A DNA stretch of 15,613 bases from assembly GCF_000955955.1 (NCBI RefSeq), contig NZ_JYJG01000100.1, forward strand, positions 1 through 15,613. Direction: 5' to 3'. This DNA comes from Lentzea aerocolonigenes. Lineage in GTDB: Bacteria; Actinomycetota; Actinomycetes; Mycobacteriales; Pseudonocardiaceae. The notes beneath the pieces are model-generated. The model was not told the origin of the DNA, did not search any database, and was given only the letters and a program-made list of their open reading frames with translations. Shown here in pieces: positions 1-6,892 of the stretch. A program made the translations under genes and the position numbers. Position 1 is the stretch's first letter. Each line of letters opens with the position of its first letter.

Positions 1-8
1 GATAGGCC

Positions 9-45
9 CCAACCTTTGCACTATGCAATAGTTGCGCACTGCATG
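9..45 (-). promoter_or_regulatory. Copy 1 of a 37-bp symmetric element, probably a control site for a gene left of the window
   Basis: Reading the plus strand, the block is CCAACCT, one base, then TGC-N5-GCAA-N3-TTGC-N5-GCA followed by TG. The core is a 27-bp dyad with perfectly symmetric conserved blocks. The same pattern, with no gaps, recurs at 2982-3018, where it lies 44-80 bp upstream of the dehydrogenase start on the minus strand. Here it begins 15 bp beyond the stop codon of the GH15 gene. By analogy it should control the next minus-strand gene, outside the window. The shared blocks are seen directly; the operator role is inference, and no regulator gene for it is visible here. Confidence 0.55.
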
Positions 46-59
46 ACAGAGGCGCGCCG

Positions 60-1883
60 CTACCGCGAGACCTTGTGAGCCGCGGGATCCAAGTCCTGCT
101 CCCGCCGGGAATCCCTCGTGGTGGTGTGGACTCCGGACAGTGCGCGAGCAGTGTTGACCAATCCGACGAGGCTGAAGGCCTGCGGTGTGTTGCCGACCTG
201 CCTGCCGGCTTCGACGTCGTACTCCTCGCTGAGCATTCCGACGTCGTTGCGCAGTCGCAGCAACCGCTCGAACAACTGCTCGGCGTCTTGCCGCCGACCG
301 GTGGCGTGCAGCGCGTCGGCGAGCCAGAAGCTGCACGCCAGGAACGCGCCCTCGGTACCGGGCAGGCCGTCCACTTCGCCGGTCGTCCGGTACCGCAGTA
401 CGAGCCCGTCGCGCACAAGGTCCTCCCGCACTGCCTCGACGGTCCCTTTGACGCGGGAATCGTTCCAGGGCAAGAATCCCACGCGCGGCAGCAGCAGAAG
501 TGCGGCATCGACTTCGTCGGAGCCGTAGTACTGGGTGAAAGTGCCGCGGTCGGCGTCGTATCCGCGTTCGCACACCTCCTGGTGGATCTCGTCGCGCACC
601 CGCCGCCACCGGTCGACAGGTCCGTCCAGACCGTGGTGCAGAACCGTCCGCACCGCGCGGTCGAACCCCGCCCACGCCATCACCTTCGAGTGCACGAACT
701 GCCTGCGCGGGCCACGCACCTCCCACAAGCTGTTGTCGGTGTCCCGCCAGTTGCCCTCCAGGTAGTCCAGCAACGCGCGCTGGAGGTCCCAGGCCGCGTC
801 GGCCATCGGCAGACCTGCCTCCCGAGCGAGATGCAGCCCGTCGAGCACCTCACCCCACACGTCGAGCTGGAACTGGCCGGCCGCGGCGTTGCCCACGCGC
901 ACCGGCGCCGATCCCTCGTAACCGGCGAGCCAGTCGATCGTCTGCTCGGGCAGCCGCCGCCTGCCGTCCAGGCCGTACATGATCTGCAGCTTCGCCGGGT
1001 CACCCGCGGCCGCCCGCACCAGCCACTCCCGCCACGCGCAGGCCTCCTCGACGTACCCGGTGCCCAGCAGCGCCTGAAGGGTGAACGTCGCGTCCCGCAG
1101 CCAGCAGTAGCGGTAGTCCCAGTTGCGCTGTCCGCCCAGCTGCTCCGGCAGCGAGGTGGACGCGGCAGCCACGATGCCGCCGGTGGGTGCGTAGGTGAGG
1201 GCCTTGAGCAGGACGAGCGAGCGCCGCACCTCATCGCCCCACCGGCCGTCGTAGGTGCAGCGCCCGATCCAGTCACGCCAGAACGCCTCGGTGTCGCGCA
1301 GTGCCTGTTCAGGGTCGGCGGCTTTCGGTGCCGGCAGGTGCGAAGCCCGGTGGGTCAGCACGAACGGGACGCGCTGCCCCTCTCGCACGGTGAACTCGGC
1401 GCGGCTGTCCGGTCCGTCAAGCCGCATCGGCACAGCGGAGTTCAGGCATACCGCGTCCGGGCCGGCCACCGCGTTGAGACGTCCGTCGTGATGGCGCACC
1501 CACGGGGCGACGTTGCCGTAGTCGAAGCGCAGCCGCAGGTCCGATCGCATGGGGACGTCGCCGCGGACGCCTTCCACCAGGCGCACCACGTCGGCGGCCT
1601 GGCCCCGCGGTGGCATGAAGTCGACCACGCGCACGGTGCCGTCGGCGGTGTCCCACTCGGTTTCCAGGATCAATGTGCCGTCCCGATAGCGACGGCGTGC
1701 GCACGTCCCGCCGGAAGCGGGCGCGATGCTCCACCGGCCCGCCTCCTCGTCGCCGAGCAGGGCCGCGAAGCACGCCGGGGAGTCGAAACGCGGCAGGCAC
1801 AGCCAGTCGATGCTGCCCTCGCGGTCGACGAGCGCGGCGGTGTGCAGGTCGCCGATGAGCGCGTAGTCCTCGATCCGGCTCAC
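60..1883 (-). CDS. Glycoside hydrolase family 15 protein (trehalase or glucoamylase type)
   Basis: A 607-aa cytoplasmic-looking protein with no signal peptide, a usual length for bacterial GH15 enzymes. The N-terminal beta domain opens with IEDYALIGD and GSIDWLCLPRFDS. An (alpha/alpha)6 catalytic barrel follows, with RNWDYRYCWLRDA near residue 253 and SLWEVRG at 386-391, where E388 is the likely general acid. The second acidic site is SEEYD at 552-556, followed by GNTPQAFS. These are the family's active-site signatures. GH15 enzymes hydrolyse alpha-glucosidic bonds with release of glucose, and the mycobacterial trehalase belongs here, so trehalose or maltodextrin are likely substrates; sequence alone does not decide. 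The start is GTG at 1883, overlapping the upstream dehydrogenase stop by four bases (GTGA), with GGAGGAG just ahead inside that gene. The overlap implies translational coupling: glucose release and glucose oxidation would be made together. Confidence 0.92.
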   Translation of the reverse strand: MSRIEDYALIGDLHTAALVDREGSIDWLCLPRFDSPACFAALLGDEEAGRWSIAPASGGTCARRRYRDGTLILETEWDTADGTVRVVDFMPPRGQAADVVRLVEGVRGDVPMRSDLRLRFDYGNVAPWVRHHDGRLNAVAGPDAVCLNSAVPMRLDGPDSRAEFTVREGQRVPFVLTHRASHLPAPKAADPEQALRDTEAFWRDWIGRCTYDGRWGDEVRRSLVLLKALTYAPTGGIVAAASTSLPEQLGGQRNWDYRYCWLRDATFTLQALLGTGYVEEACAWREWLVRAAAGDPAKLQIMYGLDGRRRLPEQTIDWLAGYEGSAPVRVGNAAAGQFQLDVWGEVLDGLHLAREAGLPMADAAWDLQRALLDYLEGNWRDTDNSLWEVRGPRRQFVHSKVMAWAGFDRAVRTVLHHGLDGPVDRWRRVRDEIHQEVCERGYDADRGTFTQYYGSDEVDAALLLLPRVGFLPWNDSRVKGTVEAVREDLVRDGLVLRYRTTGEVDGLPGTEGAFLACSFWLADALHATGRRQDAEQLFERLLRLRNDVGMLSEEYDVEAGRQVGNTPQAFSLVGLVNTARALSGVHTTTRDSRREQDLDPAAHKVSR

Positions 1884-2938
1884 GAAGTCTCCTCCAGGTC
1901 GATCACGACCTTCACGTCGTCCTCACCACCGTGGAACGCCTCGGCGTACCGCGACAGCGGCACCCGGCGTGTGATCAACCGCTCCAACCACTGGTGGTCG
2001 GCCTTCGCCAGTGCGTCCGCGGCCTGGTGGTAATGGCGCAGGTTGGCGTTCACCGAACCCAGCACCACGTCGTTCTCCAGCACCAGCTCCCGGTTCACCG
2101 CGCCCGCGTCGATCGTCAGTGAACGTCCGCGTGGGGACACGCCGGTCAGACACACGACGCCGTACGACGCAGTGTTCGCGATGGCGTCGAACACGACACT
2201 TCCGGCGCCGGTCGCCTCGATCACCACGTCCGGCTGGAGCCTCTTCGCCACGTCGTCGACCGAGTCGGCGTGGTAGGTGGCCCCCAGAGCGCGGACGAGC
2301 TCTGGCTTCGGGCCGCCGGTCACACGGTCGAGCACGTGGACCTCCAGGCCCAGCTGGGTGCCGAGCAGCGCCGCCAGCAGGCCGATCGGACCGGCCCCGG
2401 TGACCAGCGCCCGGTGCGGTTCGAACCACGCCCGCTCCCCCACACGCTGGACCTGCTCCCACGCCTTCGCCACCACAGTGGTGGGTTCCATCAACACGCC
2501 CGTGCGGCCGAGGCTCGAATCCAGCGCGACCGCGTATTCCGCCTCGACGCACCACAGCTCGCTGCCGTAGCCGTCGATCTCCTTGATGCCGCGCTCGGTG
2601 TACCGGCCGTTGCGGCACATGTCGAACTCGCCGCGGGCGCACGCTCCGCACGGCGCCGGATCAGGCCTTCGCACCACCCCGACCACCAGGTCGCCTTCGC
2701 GGAAGCCGGCACCTTCGACCGTGCGGACCACCCTGCCGAGTGACTCGTGCCCGAGCACCAGCCGTTCCCGGCCGGGCGGCGCCCAGCCGTAGTCGCCCCG
2801 CACGATTTCCTTGTCCGTACCGCACACCCCGACCGCGACGCCCCGCACGAGCAGCTCGCCGGGACCCGGTACCGGGTCCGGGAGGTCGACGATCTTCAGG
2901 CTGTCCGGCCGCTGTGGCACAACGCTGAGAGCTCGCAT
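1880..2938 (-). CDS. Glucose 1-dehydrogenase-like zinc-dependent medium-chain dehydrogenase
   Basis: A 352-aa protein of the zinc MDR superfamily. Catalytic zinc ligands are visible: C39 in GVCGTD and H64-E65 in LGHES. A lobe with C-x2-C-x7-C (PCGACARGEFDMC) has only three of the usual four structural cysteines, with an Asp just before. The Rossmann nucleotide-binding loop reads VTGAGPIGLLAALLG. The stretch ERGIKEIDGYGSE after the cysteine lobe is typical of archaeal-type glucose 1-dehydrogenases, which oxidise glucose to gluconolactone with NAD(P)+. The Asp-Arg pair at the end of the second beta strand (VLDR) leaves cofactor choice open. It is the first gene of a two-gene unit with the overlapping GH15 gene. 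The ATG at 2938 has only a weak Shine-Dalgarno. The sugar substrate is inferred from family and neighbour; another polyol or sugar is possible. Confidence 0.85.
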   Translation of the reverse strand: MRALSVVPQRPDSLKIVDLPDPVPGPGELLVRGVAVGVCGTDKEIVRGDYGWAPPGRERLVLGHESLGRVVRTVEGAGFREGDLVVGVVRRPDPAPCGACARGEFDMCRNGRYTERGIKEIDGYGSELWCVEAEYAVALDSSLGRTGVLMEPTTVVAKAWEQVQRVGERAWFEPHRALVTGAGPIGLLAALLGTQLGLEVHVLDRVTGGPKPELVRALGATYHADSVDDVAKRLQPDVVIEATGAGSVVFDAIANTASYGVVCLTGVSPRGRSLTIDAGAVNRELVLENDVVLGSVNANLRHYHQAADALAKADHQWLERLITRRVPLSRYAEAFHGGEDDVKVVIDLEETS

Positions 2939-2981
2939 GAAGGTGGCCTACCCACGACGCGTGGTTCCAACCGTGCTCCTG

Positions 2982-3018
2982 CCAACCTGTGCATGGAGCA
3001 ACATTTGCATCACGCATG
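2982..3018 (-). promoter_or_regulatory. Copy 2 of the 37-bp symmetric element, upstream of the dehydrogenase-GH15 unit
   Basis: It matches copy 1 (9-45) at 25 of 37 positions by hand count, with almost all differences confined to the spacers. The conserved blocks are CCAACCT, TGCA, GCAA, TTGC and GCATG. The core reads TGC-N5-GCAA-N3-TTGC-N5-GCA and is symmetric. It lies 44-80 bp before the ATG at 2938, where an operator or activator site would be expected. A second smaller dyad, CCACG-ACG-CGTGG at 2952-2964, lies between it and the start codon. The regulator is unknown. Confidence 0.6.
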
Positions 3019-3085
3019 TTTTTGGCCAACGCGTTCTGATGCAGCGTCCCATCCACGGGTGAACCGCCACTCGCCCCGGCAGGGA

Positions 3086-3259
3086 TCAGCCGGCCGCGTG
3101 CGCGATCGTCGACAGAATCGCCAGCGGGGCTTCCCGGGAGTCAAGCCTCGTGTGCTGCACGACGATCGGCACGTCGCTGACGATCACGGATGCGTAGTCC
3201 ATGCCCCGCGGAACGGGCTGAGGCTCGGTCAGCTCGTTGAACCGCTGGTGAACTGTGCG
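3086..3259 (-). pseudogene. C-terminal remnant of an ASRT-family (PF07100) protein
   Basis: This 57-codon open stretch runs from just after an in-frame TGA at 3260-3262 to a TGA at 3086-3088. It encodes RFNELTEPQPVPRGMDYAS followed by VPIVVQHTRLDSREA and LSTIAHAAG. From memory this matches the C-terminal half of the Anabaena sensory rhodopsin transducer, whose ending has RFNDL, VPIVVQHTRLDSRQA and LSTIAYA. That family is about 125 aa long, so half is missing. The bases upstream on this strand do not encode the N-terminal half in any frame; instead one frame reads a hydrophobic run (GYFSIVGGAAVVFGLL). No convincing start or Shine-Dalgarno exists, although an internal ATG would give 38 aa. Members have been proposed to be beta-sandwich small-molecule binders, many not linked to a rhodopsin. 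A 5' deletion is the simplest explanation. Confidence 0.8.
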
Positions 3260-3262
3260 TCA

Positions 3263-3380
3263 GCAGGCCGAACACCACGGCGGCGCCGCCGACGATTGAG
3301 AAGTACCCGGCTTCAGCACCTCTCGACGAAAGCGCTGGTTGAAGGCCAGAGCCGCCCGGATCCGCGCAACAGCCCTCTGA
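3263..3380. other. Junction segment of unclear origin between the ASRT remnant and the small membrane gene
   Basis: No complete gene is visible. On the minus strand two frames look partly coding: one contains AVARIRAALAFNQRFRREVLK and another GYFSIVGGAAVVFGLLTH, a likely membrane helix. The second runs into the ASRT remnant in the wrong frame. This fits a mosaic of gene ends left by deletion. I do not recognise the parent genes. Confidence 0.3.
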
Positions 3381-3387
3381 CAAGCTG

Positions 3388-3406
3388 AGGAGGTGCGTCA
3401 CCTCCT
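3388..3406 (+). promoter_or_regulatory. Perfect hairpin that buries the Shine-Dalgarno sequence of the small membrane gene
   Basis: AGGAGGTG (3388-3395) and CACCTCCT (3399-3406) are exact reverse complements separated by CGT. The left arm is a near-ideal Shine-Dalgarno sequence and contains the GTG taken as the start of the 58-aa gene. The right arm copies the anti-Shine-Dalgarno and lies in codons 3-5. In mRNA this 8-bp stem would compete with ribosome binding, so translation may be low or conditional. The pairing is seen directly; the effect is inference. Confidence 0.5.
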
Positions 3407-3569
3407 GTTCGACCCCGAGGGCAACCTCCGCCTGCCCACATTGCTCCTTCTGCTGCTGGCAGTGCCGGCGGTGATTCTCGCGTTGGCCGCCTGGGGTGGC
3501 TGGGCCGCGATGGCGATCATCGCCGTGCTGGTCGTGGGATCGCTCTTCGCCGCCATCTTCTACGGCTGA
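3393..3569 (+). CDS. Small two-helix membrane protein, 58 aa
   Basis: The protein begins MRHLLFDPEGNLRLP and then has two hydrophobic segments, about residues 16-33 and 35-57, split by a short WGGW turn. It ends AAIFYG. The frame is closed by an in-frame TGA at 3378, so the start must lie after that point. GTG at 3393 is the only standard choice, but it overlaps the GAGGAGG motif rather than lying 5-10 bases downstream; a CTG at 3405 would have better spacing. Codons are strongly G/C-ending. The 3' end overlaps the convergent MerR gene by ten bases, with both stop codons inside the overlap. It should sit in the cytoplasmic membrane with both ends inside. I do not recognise a family and assign no function. 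Confidence 0.6.
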   Translation: MRHLLFDPEGNLRLPTLLLLLLAVPAVILALAAWGGWAAMAIIAVLVVGSLFAAIFYG

Positions 3570-3961
3570 CAGGCGATCAGGCGGAAGCGCAGGGATCCGG
3601 CGAATTCCTCGGCACGTTCGAGCTGCGTCCGGAGCTCGTCGCAGCGTTGCTGGGCGGCGTGCTCGAACTCGCGCAGGGACGAGGTGAGCGACTGGCGTTC
3701 GCTGTCGTCCAGCGACTCACCGCTGTCCAGGCGATCGGTGACGGCCAGAAGCTCCTGCATCTGTTCCAAGGTGAAGCCGAGCGGCTTCATTCTGCGGATC
3801 ACCATGAGACGGGCGACGTCCGACTCCGTGTAGAGCCGGAACCCGCCCTGGCTTCGAGCAGACGGCACCACCAAACCGACCTCGTCGTAATGCCGGATGG
3901 TGCGCTGAGAAAGCTGGGTTCGAGCGACGACCTCGCCGATCTGCATCTGCTCGCCCGTCAT
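3560..3961 (-). CDS. MerR-family transcriptional regulator
   Basis: A 133-aa protein. The N-terminal winged helix-turn-helix is classic: MQIGEVVARTQLSQRTIRHYDEVGLV, then a wing with GGFRLYTESDVARL and RMKPLGFTLEQMQELL. Residues 75-130 form the usual antiparallel dimer helix. The C-terminal part is too short for a drug-binding domain. It has cysteines at about 109 and 130 but no CueR- or MerR-like metal-binding arrangement, so the signal is unknown. MerR proteins untwist promoters with long spacers by binding a dyad between the -35 and -10. Such a dyad lies 63 bp upstream (4024-4047), between this gene and the divergent SulP transporter. Start ATG at 3961 is taken; ATG at 3946, which would give a protein opening MQIGEV, is equally plausible, since neither has a strong Shine-Dalgarno. 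Confidence 0.9.
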   Translation of the reverse strand: MTGEQMQIGEVVARTQLSQRTIRHYDEVGLVVPSARSQGGFRLYTESDVARLMVIRRMKPLGFTLEQMQELLAVTDRLDSGESLDDSERQSLTSSLREFEHAAQQRCDELRTQLERAEEFAGSLRFRLIACQP

Positions 3962-4023
3962 CTGATGTCCATTTCGGTCATTGCCGCGGTGTCACCACTC
4001 ACACTCAAGCGGCTCCCCAAGAT

Positions 4024-4047
4024 CTCTACCCTAACGTAAGGGTAGAG
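4024..4047. promoter_or_regulatory. MerR-type operator dyad between merR and sulP
   Basis: CTCTACCCT (4024-4032) and AGGGTAGAG (4039-4047) are perfect 9-bp inverted arms around A-ACGT-A. Arm length, G/C-rich edges and centre fit MerR-family operators, which overlap a promoter spacer. TAGAGT at 4043-4048 is a possible -10 for plus-strand transcription toward sulP. On the other strand TAGAGA follows a weak -35-like CAGACT after 17 bases. The site could therefore serve autoregulation, the transporter, or both. Confidence 0.7.
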
Positions 4048-4288
4048 TCTGCAGCCGGTGCTGAAACCGTCCGGTCAACGTCGACTCGGGTCCAGGCAGA
4101 CCGTGAGACAGCACCACTTCACCACGACCTTCGCAGCCGGGAGCCGCCGCGTGCCTTCATCACCGCGTCATCGGCTTCTCGCACCTCCGCCGTAGACCGC
4201 ACGAGCCGCTCCGATCAGCGCCTCGGCGATCCACCCGCCCGCTCCGCCAGCAGAGCCGGGCCTGAGCACGACAGGCTTGTTGCTGACC
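4048..4288 (+). promoter_or_regulatory. Long leader between the MerR-type dyad and sulP
   Basis: This 241-bp stretch has no supported gene. It would be transcribed as a 5' leader if sulP starts from the promoter at the dyad. I found no long perfect hairpin or recognisable riboswitch core, and no strong Shine-Dalgarno before the ATG at 4289. Confidence 0.3.
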
Positions 4289-5785
4289 ATGTCTTCCAGT
4301 TCCACGTTCACCCGGCCACGGCTGACGCGCCCCGCCTGGCTTTCGCCGAGGGTTCTGCGCACCGAGGTCCTCGCCGGACTGGTGGTCGCACTCGCGCTGA
4401 TCCCCGAGGCGATCTCGTTCTCCATCATCGCCGGCGTCGACCCCAGCGTCGGCCTGTTCGCCTCGTTCACCATGGCCGTGGTCATCTCGATCGTCGGTGG
4501 ACGCCCCGCGATGATCTCTGCCGCGACCGGCGCGATCGCCCTGGTGGTGGCGCCGCTGGCCCGTGAACACGGGTTCGGCTACCTGATCGCCACGGTGATC
4601 CTCGGCGGGCTGATCCAGATCGTGCTCGGGTCGCTGGGTGTGGCGAAGCTGATGCGGTTCGTGCCGCGCAGCGTCATGGTCGGGTTCGTCAACGCGCTGG
4701 CGATCCTGATCTTCCTCGCCCAGCTTCCGCAGCTGATCGACGTGCCCTGGGCGGTCTACCCGCTGTTCGCCGGCGGCCTGCTGATCATGGTGCTGTTCCC
4801 GAAGCTCACCAAGGTCGTGCCCGCTCCCCTGGTGTCGATCATCGCGCTCACCGCGCTCACCATCGGCGCCGGCATCGCCGTCCCCACCGTCGGCGACGAG
4901 GGCAGGCTCCCCACCTCGCTGCCGGTTCCCGGACTCCCGGACGTGCCGTTCACCTGGGCAACCCTGACCCTGATCACGCCCTACGCGATCGCGTTCGCCC
5001 TCGTGGGACTGATGGAATCGCTGATGACGGCCAAACTGGTCGACGACATCACCGACACGCACTCGAACAAAACCCGCGAGTCCATCGGCCAGGGCATCGC
5101 CAACATCGTCACCGGCTTCTTCGGCGGCATGGGCGGCTGCGCCATGATCGGCCAGACCATGATCAACGTGAGGACCTCCGGTGCTCGTACCCGGCTGTCG
5201 ACGTTCCTCGCGGGCACGTTCCTGATGATCCTGTGCATCGTGTTCGGACCGCTGGTGTCCGACATCCCGATGGCCGCGCTCGTCGCGGTGATGGTGCTCG
5301 TCTCGTTCGGCACCTTCGACTGGCACTCCATCGCACCCGCGACGCTCAAGCGCATGCCCACCGGCGAGATCAGCGTCATGGTCATCACCGTCGCGGTCGT
5401 CGTCGCGACCGACAACCTCGCGATCGGCGTGGTCGTCGGCACCATCACCGCGATGGTCATCTTCGCCCGCCGAGTCGCTCACCTCGTCACGGTGAGCCCA
5501 CTGATCCACCCGGACGGCGAGCAGGTCACCTACACCGTCGCGGGCGAGCTGTTCTTCGCCTCCAGCAACGACCTCGTCTACCAGTTCGACTACGCGAACG
5601 ACCCCGGCCGAGTGGTCATCGACCTCGGTGCCGCCCACATCTGGGACGCCTCCTCCGTCGCCGCGCTCGACGCCATCACCACGAAGTACGCCGCCCGAGG
5701 CAAGACCGTCGAGATCATCGGACTCAACAAACCGAGCGCGACCATGCACGACACACTCAGCGGCGAACTCGCCGGCAGTCACTGA
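4289..5785 (+). CDS. SulP-family inorganic anion transporter with C-terminal STAS domain
   Basis: A 498-aa integral membrane protein. After a short N-terminal tail ([21 protein letters not shown]) come roughly ten to twelve hydrophobic segments to about residue 400, including a [32 protein letters not shown] stretch, only partly quoted here as [16 protein letters not shown], the usual SulP anion-site region. A cytoplasmic STAS domain covers about 415-490, with [20 protein letters not shown] carrying the D-x-S-S signature. SulP proteins move sulfate, bicarbonate, dicarboxylates or similar anions; the substrate cannot be read from sequence. The length is the short bacterial form. ATG at 4289 is chosen; an in-frame TTG at 4277 lacks a better ribosome site. 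There is a 241-bp leader after the MerR-type dyad, so MerR control is likely but unproven. A weak CGGCT/AGCCG hairpin follows the stop at 5786-5805. Confidence 0.92.
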   Translation: MSSSSTFTRPRLTRPAWLSPRVLRTEVLAGLVVALALIPEAISFSIIAGVDPSVGLFASFTMAVVISIVGGRPAMISAATGAIALVVAPLAREHGFGYLIATVILGGLIQIVLGSLGVAKLMRFVPRSVMVGFVNALAILIFLAQLPQLIDVPWAVYPLFAGGLLIMVLFPKLTKVVPAPLVSIIALTALTIGAGIAVPTVGDEGRLPTSLPVPGLPDVPFTWATLTLITPYAIAFALVGLMESLMTAKLVDDITDTHSNKTRESIGQGIANIVTGFFGGMGGCAMIGQTMINVRTSGARTRLSTFLAGTFLMILCIVFGPLVSDIPMAALVAVMVLVSFGTFDWHSIAPATLKRMPTGEISVMVITVAVVVATDNLAIGVVVGTITAMVIFARRVAHLVTVSPLIHPDGEQVTYTVAGELFFASSNDLVYQFDYANDPGRVVIDLGAAHIWDASSVAALDAITTKYAARGKTVEIIGLNKPSATMHDTLSGELAGSH

Positions 5786-5832
5786 CGGCTCATGTGCGGT
5801 AGCCGCCTGAGCACCTCTTCCGGAAAGCACGC

Positions 5833-5970
5833 CTACACCGGCACACCGGCCAGCCACACAGATGTGGCACCGCCGCGCAGTTCGGCGAAAGTGCCGGTCA
5901 GCTTCGGCGTCACATAGACCATTCCGAGACGTGTCACGAACAAGTGGTCACGAGACCAGGGATCAAGCAC
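5833..5970 (-). pseudogene. Possible small ORF or gene remnant, 45 codons
   Basis: Minus-strand reading from a GTG at 5970 gives LDPWSRDHLFVTRLGMVYV then TPKLTGTFAELRGGATSVW and LAGVPV, ending in TAG at 5833-5835. The composition looks protein-like, and about 69% of its codons end in G or C. That is above random for degraded DNA but below the neighbouring genes. There is no Shine-Dalgarno at the GTG. The same frame is open back to the TGA that ends the His-rich gene at 6001, so it could also be a tail of a longer ancestor. I do not recognise it. It is probably a remnant, less likely a small protein starting at the GTG or at the ATG at 5922. Confidence 0.25.
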
Positions 5971-6000
5971 TCGGTCGAGAGTACCGAGCCGCGGCCGAGG

Positions 6001-6879
6001 TCAGCTCCCAACGGCGACGGTGAGCGCCGCGGTGTGCAGCTTGCCGCCGTGCGAGAACTCCAGGAACAGGCGGTATTCGCCGCGTTCGGCGAACACCGCG
6101 CGGAACGTCAGCTCGCCGTTGATCAGCGGTGCGCCGGCCGGCTCCACGGGATGCATGTGCGTTGCGGACAACAACATCGTGTGAAAGCCGGTCATGTGCC
6201 CGTTCGCGCCCAAGTGGGTTTCGAGCTTCTCGACCGGTGTGCCGTCCGGGGTGCGGATGGCGAGACGCAGCAAACGCTCGCTCAGCAACGGGAGAGTGGC
6301 GGTCTGGTCGACGCGGGTCACCGTGTAGCCGGTGGCGGTGACGGTGCTCGCATCCGGTGCCGGTACGGGCACCAGCGACGTGTCTCCGGAGACGCTGAAC
6401 GGAACGCCGAGCACCACGGGATGGCGAGGATCCTTGGTGTCCAAGGGGATGAACTCGGCGAACATGCGGTAGGCCCCACCGTCGGGGAGGTCGACAGCCG
6501 TGTGCCAGGTGTCGCCGTCGAGGGCCGGGTGCACGTGCCGGAAAACGTTCATGTCATCGCGGACGACGAAGAAGTGCATCTGCTTGGTCTGGTCGTCCAG
6601 GAACTGGGTCACCGGCTTGCCGTCGGTACCGAGGATGCGGAACGCGATCGGGATCGCCGATCCGCGGCGTTCGGGCATGACGACGCGTTCGAACCGGTAA
6701 CCACCCTCCACTTCGGACAGACCGTCGCTGTGGCTCGCGGGTACGACGGCGGCGGCCTGCTGGTGTTGCGAGTGCGCGGGAGCGGAGGTGGAGCGGAACA
6801 GCATGATCCCGCCGCCGGCCACGACCAGCACGGCCACCAGCGCGAAGATCCAGTCGGTGAAGCCCAGTTTGCGCATCAT
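6001..6879 (-). CDS. Membrane-anchored or secreted His-rich two-module protein, possibly metal-binding
   Basis: A 292-aa protein. An N-terminal hydrophobic helix (DWIFALVAVLVVAGGGIMLF) follows MMRKLGFT, so it is exported or membrane-anchored with the bulk outside. Two related beta-rich modules follow. The first has MHFFVVRDDMNVFRHVHP (H-V-H-P at about 115-118) and ends with YRMFAEF. The second has GHMTGFHTML and ATHMHP (about 241-244) and ends with YRLFLEF. The repeated pairing of a His/Met cluster with an FxEF strand indicates internal duplication and suggests copper or another soft metal as ligand; that is inference. It lies downstream of the LVIVD-protein gene across a strong hairpin. A start at 6921 would place its first codons inside that hairpin, so ATG at 6879 (or 6876), preceded by GGTGGGGGTGG, is preferred. 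Confidence 0.75.
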   Translation of the reverse strand: MMRKLGFTDWIFALVAVLVVAGGGIMLFRSTSAPAHSQHQQAAAVVPASHSDGLSEVEGGYRFERVVMPERRGSAIPIAFRILGTDGKPVTQFLDDQTKQMHFFVVRDDMNVFRHVHPALDGDTWHTAVDLPDGGAYRMFAEFIPLDTKDPRHPVVLGVPFSVSGDTSLVPVPAPDASTVTATGYTVTRVDQTATLPLLSERLLRLAIRTPDGTPVEKLETHLGANGHMTGFHTMLLSATHMHPVEPAGAPLINGELTFRAVFAERGEYRLFLEFSHGGKLHTAALTVAVGS

Positions 6880-6892
6880 CCACCCCCACCGG

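Noticed and set aside
75..2033. 652-aa plus-strand ORF opposite the GH15 gene
   Set aside because: It is the antisense of GH15 and the dehydrogenase end, both of which have clear family motifs. Long antisense frames are expected at this GC content.
3141..3401. 86-aa minus-strand ORF over the ASRT remnant
   Set aside because: Its second half reads the ASRT remnant in the wrong frame and becomes Arg/Ala-rich nonsense. Only a short hydrophobic run looks real, covered as the junction segment.
4277..4288. TTG start four codons before the chosen sulP ATG
   Set aside because: No better Shine-Dalgarno, and ATG at 4289 is the normal choice.
4160..5857. 565-aa minus-strand ORF opposite sulP
   Set aside because: The translation is a low-complexity Asp/Gly/His/Arg mix typical of the antisense of a membrane protein gene.
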